From Occallatibacter savannae (GTDB taxonomy: Bacteria > Acidobacteriota > Terriglobia > Terriglobales > Acidobacteriaceae): a DNA stretch of 64,000 bases. The DNA lies in the NCBI RefSeq assembly GCF_003131205.1, contig NZ_QFFY01000003.1, forward strand, positions 558,001 through 622,000, written 5' to 3'. Both the position numbers and the translations under genes were made by a program. Below the pieces are notes generated by a model that saw only the letters and a list, made by a program, of their open reading frames with translations, was not told the origin of the DNA and searched no databases. Of the stretch, positions 41,201 to 49,352 are shown in pieces (the first letter of the stretch is position 1; the number at the start of each line of letters is the position of its first letter).

Positions 41201-41308
41201 CAGATCGCGGATGCCGCCCTGTATCGCGCAAAGAACAGCGGACGCAACCGTGTTGTGGCGACAGAGATCAAGCCGAACGTGATCTCGATTTCGCAAGCTG
41301 CCGGATAG
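38294..41308 (+). CDS. Two-component-propeller sensor diguanylate cyclase
   Basis: Membrane sensor that would make cyclic di-GMP. Up to 1004 residues: signal peptide (ending in RVSAQRY, about residue 63), two seven-bladed Reg_prop propellers with repeats such as GYLWVGTQNGLYRYDG, GTLWVGTTAGVYF and RLWVGEDAGVTVYDG (about 70-680), a Y_Y_Y domain (about 690-765), one helix (about 775-795), a coiled coil and a GGDEF domain (about 835-990). The active site is GGEEF in RYGGEEFLLILPG, and RSYD five residues before it is an RxxD inhibitory site. The start is uncertain: ATG 38294 or a GTG/TTG 20-30 codons later. It ends 6 bp from the convergent kinase gene. The signal sensed is unknown. Confidence 0.92.
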   Translation: MGSGIPAVGGVLGVRNKGPILVQSSFERDGALQNRRPNSVRFFAAAALAVAMLGSVCARVSAQRYSFRQYTQGLGNLNITAIQQDRTGYLWVGTQNGLYRYDGSQFQRFGASQGMPDRIIDNLYVSQDGTLWVGTTAGVYFERKDGQFAQVKLPVPLNEFTHPTGTTFASGKNDEVVTVSTSHGVVLRKRGPDDWTAEPLNLQGAFIWSVLYGPDGSLWYGCDKELCRLKDGHTTLMRTVLGLPEEQWLTMMVARDGNIWMRSNQHILELSPDGSRADMRDLPGKPVAESYPLLAEDSQGRILTSQLSSIALWEKDHWRFVTERNGISSFEVQGLFVDREGSIWMGVVGHGLERWVGEDSWEAYTEADGLQDNLIWSSIRDNQGRLWIGTETGLSFIPAGSNTAKAWHLPGTQISRAGSLELGPDGAIWLGSMAGSLTRIDAKNLSGRMMKMPAVYGLLADGPNRMWIATVTGLYAIDPSDANARPEPVVSSAFPKGSMRFTSMSKDLKGQLWATSDHGIFKLDTTGWHAIDAGGFGTRPDIIAADWKGNLWVAGPSQDLMKLRVDGTKVVSAEHIGHPPLMSEGIVALRVDRRGRLWVGEDAGVTVYDGQMWRSFTQDDGLIWNDTDSFAIYEDRDGSMWIGTSAGLSHLIKPENALAGSPPPPAISQVSFGLTEVTDGGSVKWSSNAPLTVSMALLSFKDTQDIGIRYRLVGEQDSAWENTRELTVHFRHLLPGNYRFEVEAVNAAGSSVSPRASFSFRIAPLWWQNVYLQRGLGVLCLVLAVWAWRRRVGQLMRQKRQLEEAVRDRTKDLEKEKTELVRTREQMRHFAEHDGLTGLWNHRIIVERLRGEVDRSMRDGSPLAVILADLDYFKQINDAMGHVYGDMTLRETAALFQKVVRSYDWVGRYGGEEFLLILPGSSIDAARDRAEQLRKILENAVIGEGDRKFSVTASFGVAAGFPTNYEEMIQIADAALYRAKNSGRNRVVATEIKPNVISISQAAG

Positions 41309-41314
41309 CGTCGA

Positions 41315-42652
41315 TTACGGCAGAGGTAGATGAATGATGGCCCGGGCACCGGGCGCATCTTCGCGATTGACAAGCCGAATTTCACCCCCGTGGGCACGCG
41401 CGATCTGCTGCGCGAGAGCCAGGCCCACGCCGCTTCCTTTTGGCTTGGTGGTGTAGAACGGCACGAACAGGTTTTCGGCGTTCGCGATTCCCATTCCGCT
41501 ATCTTCGATTCCGACTACAAGATCCGACTCCGCGATGCGCCAGCCGACTCGCACGGGCTTTGCTCCGTTGGCAAGCGAAGCGTCAACGGCGTTAGTGAGC
41601 AGGTTGATGAACATCTGCTCGAGCTGATCGGGGTCGGCGTTAAGGATGACCGCAGGCCCCGCATCGACCTGAACGGGCACACGCTGCTCGAGGAGTGCGA
41701 CGCGTTCGAGAAGAGGGCCGGCTTGAATCTGCTTCAGATGCGGAGGCGGAAGCTGCGCGAGAAGGCGATAGGACTGAACAAAACGATGCAGCGCATCGGC
41801 GCGACTTTCGACGACGCCCAGACCGCGGCGGAAATCCCGAACGACATTCTCATCTGTGGAGATGCCTTCAGCGCGGGCAAGCAGGCTGCCAGCGATGGAC
41901 TTGATGGGAGCGAGCGAGTTAGAGAGCTCGTGGCCGAGAACGCGAATGAGGCGCTTCCACGCGATCTGCTCTTCTTCCTGCAGCGGCTGGCTGACGTCGG
42001 CAAGCAGGAGGAGTGTGTGCGGAGCACCCTCCTGCCGGAAGAGAGCCTTGCGCAGCAGCCAGCGTGAGGGCTTGGCACCGAAGGAGTGGATGGACTGGTC
42101 GGCGGATGCGAGAAGCGTATCGAGACCGAGTTCGCGCGCGCTGTGACCGAAGCAGCGCGACAGCGGACGACCAAGCAGCTGCGCGCCGGCGTTATTGACG
42201 AGTTGAAGGGAGTTGTCGCGGTCAAACGCAAACAGCGGTGCGTGCATGACCTCGAGGATGCGCGCGAGAAGCGCGGTGGCCTCGAGCGAGCGGACGCGCT
42301 GCTTCTGGAGGAGGTCGGCGAGCGCGTTGATCTCGCCGGCGAGTTCGCCGAAGGCATCGGGCGTGCCGGCTCCGCGCGCGCGGAAGGAGTAGTCACCTTC
42401 GCGCAGGGAGGAGACCACGTTGGAGAGGGTTTGCAGCGGCCGCATCAGGCCTTCGACGAGCGATGCGGCGATCAGCAGGAGGTAGACGAGAAGGCAGAAG
42501 AGGAGAAGCAGGGTAGGCGCGGTGGTGACGTGCTGCTGCCAGAGCAGGATTCCCGCGAATAGGAACGTGGGCAGCGAGAGCAGAAAGCAAAAGAGCCACG
42601 CCCGGCGAATGGCCGAGGGGTTGCGTTTCCGCGCGCGCTTGTCATAGGCCAT
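41315..42652 (-). CDS. Sensor histidine kinase (NtrY-like) of the efflux operon
   Basis: Inner-membrane histidine kinase of 445 residues: two helices (about 18-37 and 46-65), HAMP (about 68-122), PAS-like domain (about 125-225), phosphoacceptor LGHELSNSLAPIKS with His241, and a HATPase domain with N box INLLTNAVDAS, G1 DSGMGI, F box VPFYTTKP and G2 GSGVGLAL. The short periplasmic loop between the helices suggests it senses membrane state rather than a soluble ligand. The ATG at 42652 overlaps the end of the response regulator gene by 11 bp, so the pair is translationally coupled. Last gene of the nine-gene operon. Confidence 0.93.
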   Translation of the reverse strand: MAYDKRARKRNPSAIRRAWLFCFLLSLPTFLFAGILLWQQHVTTAPTLLLLFCLLVYLLLIAASLVEGLMRPLQTLSNVVSSLREGDYSFRARGAGTPDAFGELAGEINALADLLQKQRVRSLEATALLARILEVMHAPLFAFDRDNSLQLVNNAGAQLLGRPLSRCFGHSARELGLDTLLASADQSIHSFGAKPSRWLLRKALFRQEGAPHTLLLLADVSQPLQEEEQIAWKRLIRVLGHELSNSLAPIKSIAGSLLARAEGISTDENVVRDFRRGLGVVESRADALHRFVQSYRLLAQLPPPHLKQIQAGPLLERVALLEQRVPVQVDAGPAVILNADPDQLEQMFINLLTNAVDASLANGAKPVRVGWRIAESDLVVGIEDSGMGIANAENLFVPFYTTKPKGSGVGLALAQQIARAHGGEIRLVNREDAPGARAIIHLPLP

Positions 42653-44015
42653 ACTTTTCGATACGACGATACAGCGCGGCACGGCTCAAGCCAAGAGCTT
42701 CAGCAGCCTGCGAGATGTTGCCATCGCATCGGCGGAGGACTTTCCGTATGAGCAAAGCCTCTACCTCATCGATACTCATGTTCTCGAAATTAGGCGAGGA
42801 GGATTTCGCAGTGGCGATGGCCAGGTTGGCTGGCTCGATCTCTTCACCGCGGCAGAGGAGAACCGCTCGCTCCACGGTGTGTTCGAGCTCGCGAACATTG
42901 CCGGGCCAGGGGTACTGCATCATCTGCTGCATCGCCGCGGGCGAGAAGCCAGTGACCTGCTTGCGATAGCGCGAGCGATTGCGATTGAGAAAGTGCATCG
43001 CAAGGAGCGGGATGTCTTCGCGGCGCTCGCGGAGGGCGGGCAGATGAATTTCGACCGTGTTGATGCGGAAGAGCAGATCTTCGCGGAAGTTTCCCGCTTT
43101 GGATTCTTCGGGGAGGTTGGCGTTCGTTGCAGAGAGGACACGGACATCGACGCGGCGCGTTTGCGAAGAGCCGACGCGCTCGAGCTCGCCAGTCTCAAGG
43201 ACGCGGAGGAGCTTGGCCTGCTGGCGCAGCGGGACGTTGGCGATTTCGTCGAGGAATAGCGTGCCGCCGTTGGCGAGTTCGAAGCGGCCGACGCGATCGG
43301 CGCGGGCATCGGTGAATGCGCCTTTGACGTGGCCGAAGATTTCGCTCTCGAATGTGCCTTCCGGGAGACCGCCGGCGTTGACGGCGACGAGCGGCATGCG
43401 CGCGCGCGGCGATGCCGCGTGGAGGAGCTTGGAGACGATCTCTTTACCGGTGCCGTGTTCGCCGGTGATGAGCACGTTGGCGTCGGATGGACCGACCTGG
43501 CTGATGAGTTCGAGCACCGGCTGCATGGATGGAGCTCCGGCGACGAAGTCTGGCATGCCTTCGGCGCGTAGGAGGCGGTTTTCAAGCTCGAGCTGGCGAG
43601 CGCGCCGCAGAGCCTGATGGAGCTCGGCGTGTACGCGGATGAGAGAGATGAGGCGCTCGTTTTCCCAGGGCTTCTGGATGAAGTCGCGAGCGCCGCGCTT
43701 GATGCTTTCGACGGCGAGGTCGATGTTGCCCCACGCCGTCATGACGATTACGGGCAGGCGAGGGTCGATTTCCTGAAGGCGCGCGAGCAGGTCGAGGCCT
43801 TCCTGCCCTGAGGTGGTGTCGCGCGTGTAGTTGAGATCGATAAGCAGGACGTCGTAGTCGCTCTGGCCGAGGGCTTCGAGGAGCAGCTGAGGAGAGCGTA
43901 CGCACTCGACGTGAATGCCCTGCGGCGAGAGCAGAAGCTCCACGGCCTCGAGAATGTGTGGTTGATCGTCGGCGACTAGGACCCGAATTCGTTCTTTCTT
44001 CCGAGGCTCTGGCAT
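42642..44015 (-). CDS. Sigma-54-dependent response regulator (NtrC family)
   Basis: Transcription activator of 457 residues. Receiver domain: acidic D16/D17, phosphoacceptor D60 in LLIDLNY, K115 in FIQKP. AAA+ domain: Walker A GEHGTGKE (185-192), sigma-54-contacting loop GAFTDA (232-237, a variant of GAFTGA), Walker B TLFLDE (about 252-257) and the arginine finger region. The Fis-type helix-turn-helix at the end (about 420-457, ISQAAEALGLSRAALYRRIEKYG) should bind DNA. It directly follows the TolC gene with no gap and is coupled to the kinase gene. The palindrome at 56623-56644 is its likely target. Confidence 0.94.
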   Translation of the reverse strand: MPEPRKKERIRVLVADDQPHILEAVELLLSPQGIHVECVRSPQLLLEALGQSDYDVLLIDLNYTRDTTSGQEGLDLLARLQEIDPRLPVIVMTAWGNIDLAVESIKRGARDFIQKPWENERLISLIRVHAELHQALRRARQLELENRLLRAEGMPDFVAGAPSMQPVLELISQVGPSDANVLITGEHGTGKEIVSKLLHAASPRARMPLVAVNAGGLPEGTFESEIFGHVKGAFTDARADRVGRFELANGGTLFLDEIANVPLRQQAKLLRVLETGELERVGSSQTRRVDVRVLSATNANLPEESKAGNFREDLLFRINTVEIHLPALRERREDIPLLAMHFLNRNRSRYRKQVTGFSPAAMQQMMQYPWPGNVRELEHTVERAVLLCRGEEIEPANLAIATAKSSSPNFENMSIDEVEALLIRKVLRRCDGNISQAAEALGLSRAALYRRIEKYGL

Positions 44016-46067
44016 TTAGTGATTGTCCGCCTCCACTACGCCGGACTTTGCATCTGCGATTGAGATTCCGTAGGACTCGAGCACGGAGCCTGTGGCCTGC
44101 TTGAGCTGAATGCGAGCCTTTTCGTAGGCGGTCTGCGCAGTAACAAGCGCGGACTCGGCGACGGACAGGTCGTGTTCAGAAGAGAGCGTCTGCTGATTTG
44201 AGCCTGCTCCGAGCTTCTGCTCCTTCTGCATGATATCGAGTGTGCGCTGGGCGAGGTCGCGCGCCTGCTTTGCTGCGGCGACGCGGCTGGCGCCCTGCTC
44301 GACTGCGTATCGGGCGTTGCGCACTTCGATGACGATGTTCTTTTTCAATTCTTCAGCGTACACCTGTGACTGGCGGTACTCGAGTTCGGTACGGTACTGG
44401 TCGGCCTTGGCCTGGCGGTTGCGAAGAGGCATCTGAAGCTGGAAGCCGACCTGGTACTCGGGAGACGAGGCATTGAGCGCGTTCTGAATGGTGCCGCCGT
44501 AGCCGCCGGGAGCAGAGGTGGATCCGCCGAACGCCGCGTTGGGAACGCCGCCGAATCCAGTACCGGAGTAGAAGCCGTAGACGTTCAGCTGCGGGAGCAG
44601 CGCGTTGCGTGCGGTTTTGCGGCTGAGTTCGCGGTTGCTGAGGTCAAGGGCCGATTCCTGAAGCTCGGTGCGGTTTTTCAGCGCATCTGTAATGCTCTGC
44701 TGAACGGGAACCGTTTCGGGTTGAATCTGCGCGGCGAGATGGTCGGTGGGAACAACAGGCATTTCCTGAAGGACGGGATCATCGAAGGATCGCGTGATCG
44801 CGTTCTTCATGTAGAGTTCCTGGAGCTCAAGATTGGTGCGGGCGACGGTGAGGTCCTGCTGGCGTGTTGCTAGTTCGCTCTCTGCCTTGAGGACGTCCAT
44901 CTCGGGTATGGCCTGGAGTTCGAGCTGCTTGCGCGAGGTGTCGAGCGTTTCGGTTGCGAATGCGACGGAGCGCTCCCCGACCTGCTCGGTGTCGTAGGCG
45001 TTGACGAGATCCCAATAGATGTTGCAGATCTGCGAGACGGTGGCGATGATCTGCGCACGGAACGCGATGTTGCCGATTTTCTCGTTCGTCTTGGCGATCT
45101 TGAGGAAGCGGAGGTTCGGGCCGGTGCCGAAGCCGGCAAGCAATTGCTGGCTGAGGATGATTTGCAGGTTCGAGTAGAGCTGCGGATTCAGCGTGTTGTT
45201 GGGGCTGTTCGAAGTCTGGCGGTTGTTGTTGAAGTCAGTCTCGAAGTAGGTGCCGGTGGGAAAGAATTGCTGATAGCTGATGTTGGCGAGATTTTCGTTT
45301 TGTTTGTACGACGAGACTCCGTAAAGAGTCCGGTTTGTCAGTTGCTGCGAGTTGTGGTCGTTGTAGATCTTTCCCTGAATGAAGGGATCGAAGCTGGAGA
45401 CCGCAGTACCAACGCCGAGGGCGGATTGCACAATACCGCCGGTCCCAGCGCCTGCGCCGCCCGTTCCGGTGCTGGTGCCGCCGGCGCCGCTGCCCGCGCC
45501 TGTACCGCTGGTGGCGCCGCCAGGAGTTCCGGAGACGACGCCTGTGTTGACGCCGCGCGCAAAGCCGCCGGCCTTGGTGCGGAGGATGTCCATCTGGGCG
45601 ATGGGGAGGTTATAGCGCGCGATGACGAGGTCGAGGTTGTTTTCGAGCGCGAGGTCGATGGCGTCGCGCAGAGAAAGGTAGAGCTTGCCGTCGCGGGTGA
45701 GGGAGCCAAGGCGCGGTGAGTTGGCGAGGCTGGGAGGCGCGACGATTTTGCCGCGGTAGGCGTCGAAGGGGTTGTACGACGTGCGCAGCATGGCGTCGAA
45801 AGGAACCTGCGCGCCGGTCTGCAAGGTTCCTGCGGCTTGGGCCGGCGTGGCTTGCTGCTGCGGAGTCGTGTCAGGCTGCGAGGGCGTGCTCGGGCTTTGC
45901 TCCGGCTGTGGGGCGGGAGTTGTCTGTTGCTGCGCGGCAGGCGCTTGTGGTGCTGGAGCTGCGGGCTCCTGAGCGACGGCCATATTGAAGTTGAGCAGCA
46001 CGACGGCTGCGCCCGCGACGAGGCGAGTGCGCATGGGGGTGGCCGGGATTTCGGTTGATGCTTTCAC
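44016..46067 (-). CDS. TolC-family outer membrane efflux protein
   Basis: Outer-membrane channel of the TolC type, about 683 residues, longer than E. coli TolC (about 490). A signal peptide (ending in NMAVAQE) is followed by a Pro/Gln/Ala-rich linker (about 60 residues) and a Gly/Thr/Ser-rich insertion (about residues 170-200). The two OEP repeats with coiled-coil segments follow, for example LYLSLRDAIDLALENNLDLVIARYNLP and EQGASRVAAAKQARDLAQRTLDIMQ. The start could be GTG 46082 (GTGA overlap with the ATPase stop), GTG 46067 or ATG 46034; 46067 has GGA at suitable spacing. It would complete the tripartite path formed by the adaptor at 55233-56504. Confidence 0.9.
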   Translation of the reverse strand: MKASTEIPATPMRTRLVAGAAVVLLNFNMAVAQEPAAPAPQAPAAQQQTTPAPQPEQSPSTPSQPDTTPQQQATPAQAAGTLQTGAQVPFDAMLRTSYNPFDAYRGKIVAPPSLANSPRLGSLTRDGKLYLSLRDAIDLALENNLDLVIARYNLPIAQMDILRTKAGGFARGVNTGVVSGTPGGATSGTGAGSGAGGTSTGTGGAGAGTGGIVQSALGVGTAVSSFDPFIQGKIYNDHNSQQLTNRTLYGVSSYKQNENLANISYQQFFPTGTYFETDFNNNRQTSNSPNNTLNPQLYSNLQIILSQQLLAGFGTGPNLRFLKIAKTNEKIGNIAFRAQIIATVSQICNIYWDLVNAYDTEQVGERSVAFATETLDTSRKQLELQAIPEMDVLKAESELATRQQDLTVARTNLELQELYMKNAITRSFDDPVLQEMPVVPTDHLAAQIQPETVPVQQSITDALKNRTELQESALDLSNRELSRKTARNALLPQLNVYGFYSGTGFGGVPNAAFGGSTSAPGGYGGTIQNALNASSPEYQVGFQLQMPLRNRQAKADQYRTELEYRQSQVYAEELKKNIVIEVRNARYAVEQGASRVAAAKQARDLAQRTLDIMQKEQKLGAGSNQQTLSSEHDLSVAESALVTAQTAYEKARIQLKQATGSVLESYGISIADAKSGVVEADNH

Positions 46068-46078
46068 CTGGGTGTCCT

Positions 46079-46783
46079 TCACTGTGCAGCAACCTCCGTG
46101 GGCAGCGGCTGCGGAGCTTCGTCGCGCGTTACCCAGCCGTCGCGGAGCTCGATGACGCGCTTGGAGTAGCGGGCGTTTTCTTCTGAGTGCGTGACCTGCA
46201 CGATGGTGGTGCCGGCCTTGTTGAGCTCGACGAAGAGGTCCATGATTTCGCGGGCCTGGGTTGAGTGCAGATTGCCGGTGGGCTCGTCTGCAAGAAGCAG
46301 CGAGGGCGCGTGAACGACGGCGCGCGCGATGCCAACGAGCTGCTGCTGGCCGCCGGAGAGCTGGTTCGGGAAGAGGTCTTTCTTGGCGACGATCTGAAAG
46401 CGATCGAGGATGTCCGCGACCATGCCGCCGCGATCCTTCGACGGAAGGTTCTTGTAGGAGAGTGGGAGGTCGATGTTCTCTGCCACGGTGAGATCGTCGA
46501 GCAGGTGATAGCTCTGGAAGACCATGCCGATGCGCTGGCGCGCGAGGTCGGCGCGCTGTTTGCGATTGAGCGAGTGCACGGGCGTGGAGGCGAACCAGTA
46601 CTCGCCGACCCAACTGTCGTCGAGCAGAGCGAGGACGTTGAGGAGGGAGGACTTCCCTGCTCCGGACGGGCCCATGATGGTGACGAACTCGCCCTCGCGA
46701 ATGGTGAGATTGATGCGGCGCAGCACCCAGGTTTCGGTGTGGCCGGTCTTGTAGCTGCGTTCTACATTCTTCAGATCAATCAT
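46079..46783 (-). CDS. ABC transporter ATPase, MacB/LolD-like, second copy
   Basis: A 234-residue cytoplasmic ATPase for the operon's permeases. Walker A GPSGAGKSS (38-46), Q-loop FQSYHLL, signature LSGGQQQ, Walker B LLLADEP and switch His in VTHSEE are present. Two positions are off consensus: the D-loop reads GNLHST rather than GNLDS, and the residue after LSGGQQQ is L rather than R. It should bind ATP; whether it hydrolyses it well is uncertain. It sits between the third-in-line permease and tolC, 35 bp after the former. Confidence 0.93.
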   Translation of the reverse strand: MIDLKNVERSYKTGHTETWVLRRINLTIREGEFVTIMGPSGAGKSSLLNVLALLDDSWVGEYWFASTPVHSLNRKQRADLARQRIGMVFQSYHLLDDLTVAENIDLPLSYKNLPSKDRGGMVADILDRFQIVAKKDLFPNQLSGGQQQLVGIARAVVHAPSLLLADEPTGNLHSTQAREIMDLFVELNKAGTTIVQVTHSEENARYSKRVIELRDGWVTRDEAPQPLPTEVAAQ

Positions 46784-46818
46784 GCTGTTATTACTCCGAT
46801 CTCAAAAGGCAACGACTT

Positions 46819-49341
46819 CTATTCGGTTCTCAAGGCCTGCATGGGTTCAACGGCTGCGGCGCGGCGCGCGGGCATAGCGGCCGCAATGGAGAGCATCAGG
46901 ATGGTCAAGAAAACTGCCGCCACCAGCGTGAGCGGATCGAAGGTGGTGACGCCGAACAACTGCGACTGGAAGAGGCGCGCCAGCGCGACGACGGCAGGAA
47001 GCGCGATAACAGAAGCAATGCCGGCAATCAGGGCCATCTCGCGGACGACGAGCATCACGATGACCGAACGCGGCGAGCCGAGGGCAAGGCGAACGCCGAT
47101 CTCGCGCGTGCGCTGTTCGGTGGAGTAGGCGAGCACACCGTAGAGGCCGACAGCAGCAAGAATCAGAGCGAGAGAGGCGAATCCGATGGCGAGAAATGCG
47201 AGCGCACGCTCGTCGGATGTGCTGTTGTCGATCTGAGCTTCCATGGTGCGCAGGTTGTCGACGACGAGCGTGGAGTCGAGCTGGCGCATGGTCTGGCGAA
47301 TGGCCGGCTGGATGGTTTCTGGAGCCCGGGCAGTGCGCAGATAGATCATGAGACCGGTGGGATGCTTCTGCTGCAGATAAGGCATATAGACCGCGGGGCC
47401 CAGCTTGGTGCGGAGGTCGGTGTGCTTGGTATCGCCCACGACACCGACGACCGTGATGTCGTACTTGATGTCGTTGCCCGATCCCTCTGCGATCTGGCGG
47501 CCGATGGCGTTCTGCGGAGTGCCGAAGAAGCGCTTCACGAACGCCATGTTGACGACGGCGACTTTGGGCTGGCCTTTGGTGTCAGCGGGCGTGAATTCGC
47601 GACCGGCTAGAAGAGGTTGTCCGATGGTGGCGAAGTAAGCCGGCGTGATGCGCGGCTCTTCGAAGTTCATCTTCTCGTCTTCAGCAGCCTTGTAGCCCTG
47701 GATGGAGTAGTTGGAGGTTTCGGAGTCGCCGACGAGCTCGGGGTCGTTGTTGCCGGCCACTGAGGTGACGCCGGGAATCTGGCTCAGGGCCGCGATGGAG
47801 GTCTTTACGATCTCGACGGAGCGATCTTCTCCATAACCGGAGTCGCTGGGGCTGAGCTGGAATTCGACAAGATGGTCGGTGCGGAAGCCGACTTGTTCGT
47901 GACGGAGGTTGTTGAGGGTTCGCACGAAAAGTCCGGCGCCGCCGAGGAGCAGGACGCTGAGCGCGATTTGCGCGCCGACGGCGAGCTTGCGGAAACGCTG
48001 CGAGTCTTTGGAGAGCGTTCCGCTGTTCTGGCGGAGCGAGTTCGTCAGATCGGGCTTGAGGAAATGGAATACCGGGGCAATGCTGAAGAAGAGTGTGGCG
48101 ACGACTGAGATGCCCAGCGTGAAGAGGAGGACGCGGGTGTCGACAGAAGCGGAGTAGGGTTCGGCGCCGGGATCGGAGTTCGTGATGATGCGGACGAGGA
48201 CGCGCGCGACGACCGGAGCGAGGAAGAGACCTGCGACGGAGCCGAGCAGACCGAGGAGGCCGCCCTCGATCATGAGCTGCGAGATGATGCGGCCGCGGCG
48301 CGCGCCCAGAGCGTAGCGCATGGACATCTCGCGCGCACGGTTGGCGGCGCGCAGCAGCAGGAGCGTCGCGACATTCACTGCGCAGAGCAGGACGAGCATG
48401 CCGGCCATGCCCATGAGGATGGCGAGGGGTTTCTGCAGGTTGAGGCGGTCGGGATTGAAGCCGCGCGAGTCGTCGATAACCTTGAGGCGCGACGTGTCGA
48501 GGAAGTTATGTTTGAAGCGCTCGGAGTGGTTCTTGTAAAGCGTGAGTTCGTAGGCACGCAAAGAGTGCCAGAGCGGCTGGAGGCTTGCCTCGGCAGCAGG
48601 CATCGTGACTCCGGGCTTGAGGCGAGCGACGAGCGTGAGAAATGCGGACTGGTGATTGTTGAGGTCGTCGAGCGGCGTACGCCAGGGTATGGCAACGGAG
48701 ACCATGCTGACTGGGATGAAGAGGTTGGGCTTGTAACCGCCGATCGCGGAGTCGAAGTTGGCCGGCGCGACTCCGAGGATGGTGAGGGTCTGCCCGTTGA
48801 CGAGGATGGTTTGCCCGACGATATCGCGGGCTGAGCCGAGGTGAGTACGCCAGAAGTTGTAGCTGACGACGGTGACGGGGTTCGCGTTCTTCTGCGTGTC
48901 GTCCTGCGAGGTGAAGAGGCGGCCAAGTGCGGGCTGAAGGCCGAGCACCTGGAAGTAGTTGCCGCTTACGATTTCAGCCTCGTCGTTTTCAGCCTGATTG
49001 TGCCAGGAGATGCCGACCTGTGCTTTATCTGCCGCGAGTACGCCATCGAAGACCTGGTTGTGATCGCGCAGCTCTTTGTATGCAGGATAAGAGAAGTAGT
49101 TGTCGGAGTCTCCGCCGAAGCTGCTCATGGAACCGGAGAAGCCGCCGGTCCACTGGAAGCGGACCAGGCTCTCAGGCTGGCGCACGGGGAGCATGCGGAG
49201 GAGCACCTGGTCGAACATGGTGAACACGGCCGCATTGGCGCCGATGCCCAGCGCGAGAGTGAGGATCACGGTGAGCGTAAAGCCAGGCGACTTGCGCAGC
49301 TGGCGCAGTGCGTAGCGAAGATCCTGGGACAACGAATTCAT
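46819..49341 (-). CDS. ADOP-type ABC permease (copy A)
   Basis: MacB/FtsX-type permease of 840 residues in the duplicated architecture of acidobacterial ADOP proteins. The N-terminal DLRYALRQLRKSPGF precedes TM1 (about 18-42), then a periplasmic MacB core domain (about 50-270), an FtsX domain with three helices (about 290-430), a second periplasmic domain and a second FtsX domain (about 710-835). It ends RAAAVEPMQALRTE, the family hallmark. It would transmit ATP-driven motion to the periplasm (mechanotransmission) rather than form a pore. GAGAGGT precedes ATG 49341. Paralogous to the next two genes. Confidence 0.94.
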   Translation of the reverse strand: MNSLSQDLRYALRQLRKSPGFTLTVILTLALGIGANAAVFTMFDQVLLRMLPVRQPESLVRFQWTGGFSGSMSSFGGDSDNYFSYPAYKELRDHNQVFDGVLAADKAQVGISWHNQAENDEAEIVSGNYFQVLGLQPALGRLFTSQDDTQKNANPVTVVSYNFWRTHLGSARDIVGQTILVNGQTLTILGVAPANFDSAIGGYKPNLFIPVSMVSVAIPWRTPLDDLNNHQSAFLTLVARLKPGVTMPAAEASLQPLWHSLRAYELTLYKNHSERFKHNFLDTSRLKVIDDSRGFNPDRLNLQKPLAILMGMAGMLVLLCAVNVATLLLLRAANRAREMSMRYALGARRGRIISQLMIEGGLLGLLGSVAGLFLAPVVARVLVRIITNSDPGAEPYSASVDTRVLLFTLGISVVATLFFSIAPVFHFLKPDLTNSLRQNSGTLSKDSQRFRKLAVGAQIALSVLLLGGAGLFVRTLNNLRHEQVGFRTDHLVEFQLSPSDSGYGEDRSVEIVKTSIAALSQIPGVTSVAGNNDPELVGDSETSNYSIQGYKAAEDEKMNFEEPRITPAYFATIGQPLLAGREFTPADTKGQPKVAVVNMAFVKRFFGTPQNAIGRQIAEGSGNDIKYDITVVGVVGDTKHTDLRTKLGPAVYMPYLQQKHPTGLMIYLRTARAPETIQPAIRQTMRQLDSTLVVDNLRTMEAQIDNSTSDERALAFLAIGFASLALILAAVGLYGVLAYSTEQRTREIGVRLALGSPRSVIVMLVVREMALIAGIASVIALPAVVALARLFQSQLFGVTTFDPLTLVAAVFLTILMLSIAAAMPARRAAAVEPMQALRTE

Positions 49342-49352
49342 CTCGACCTCTC

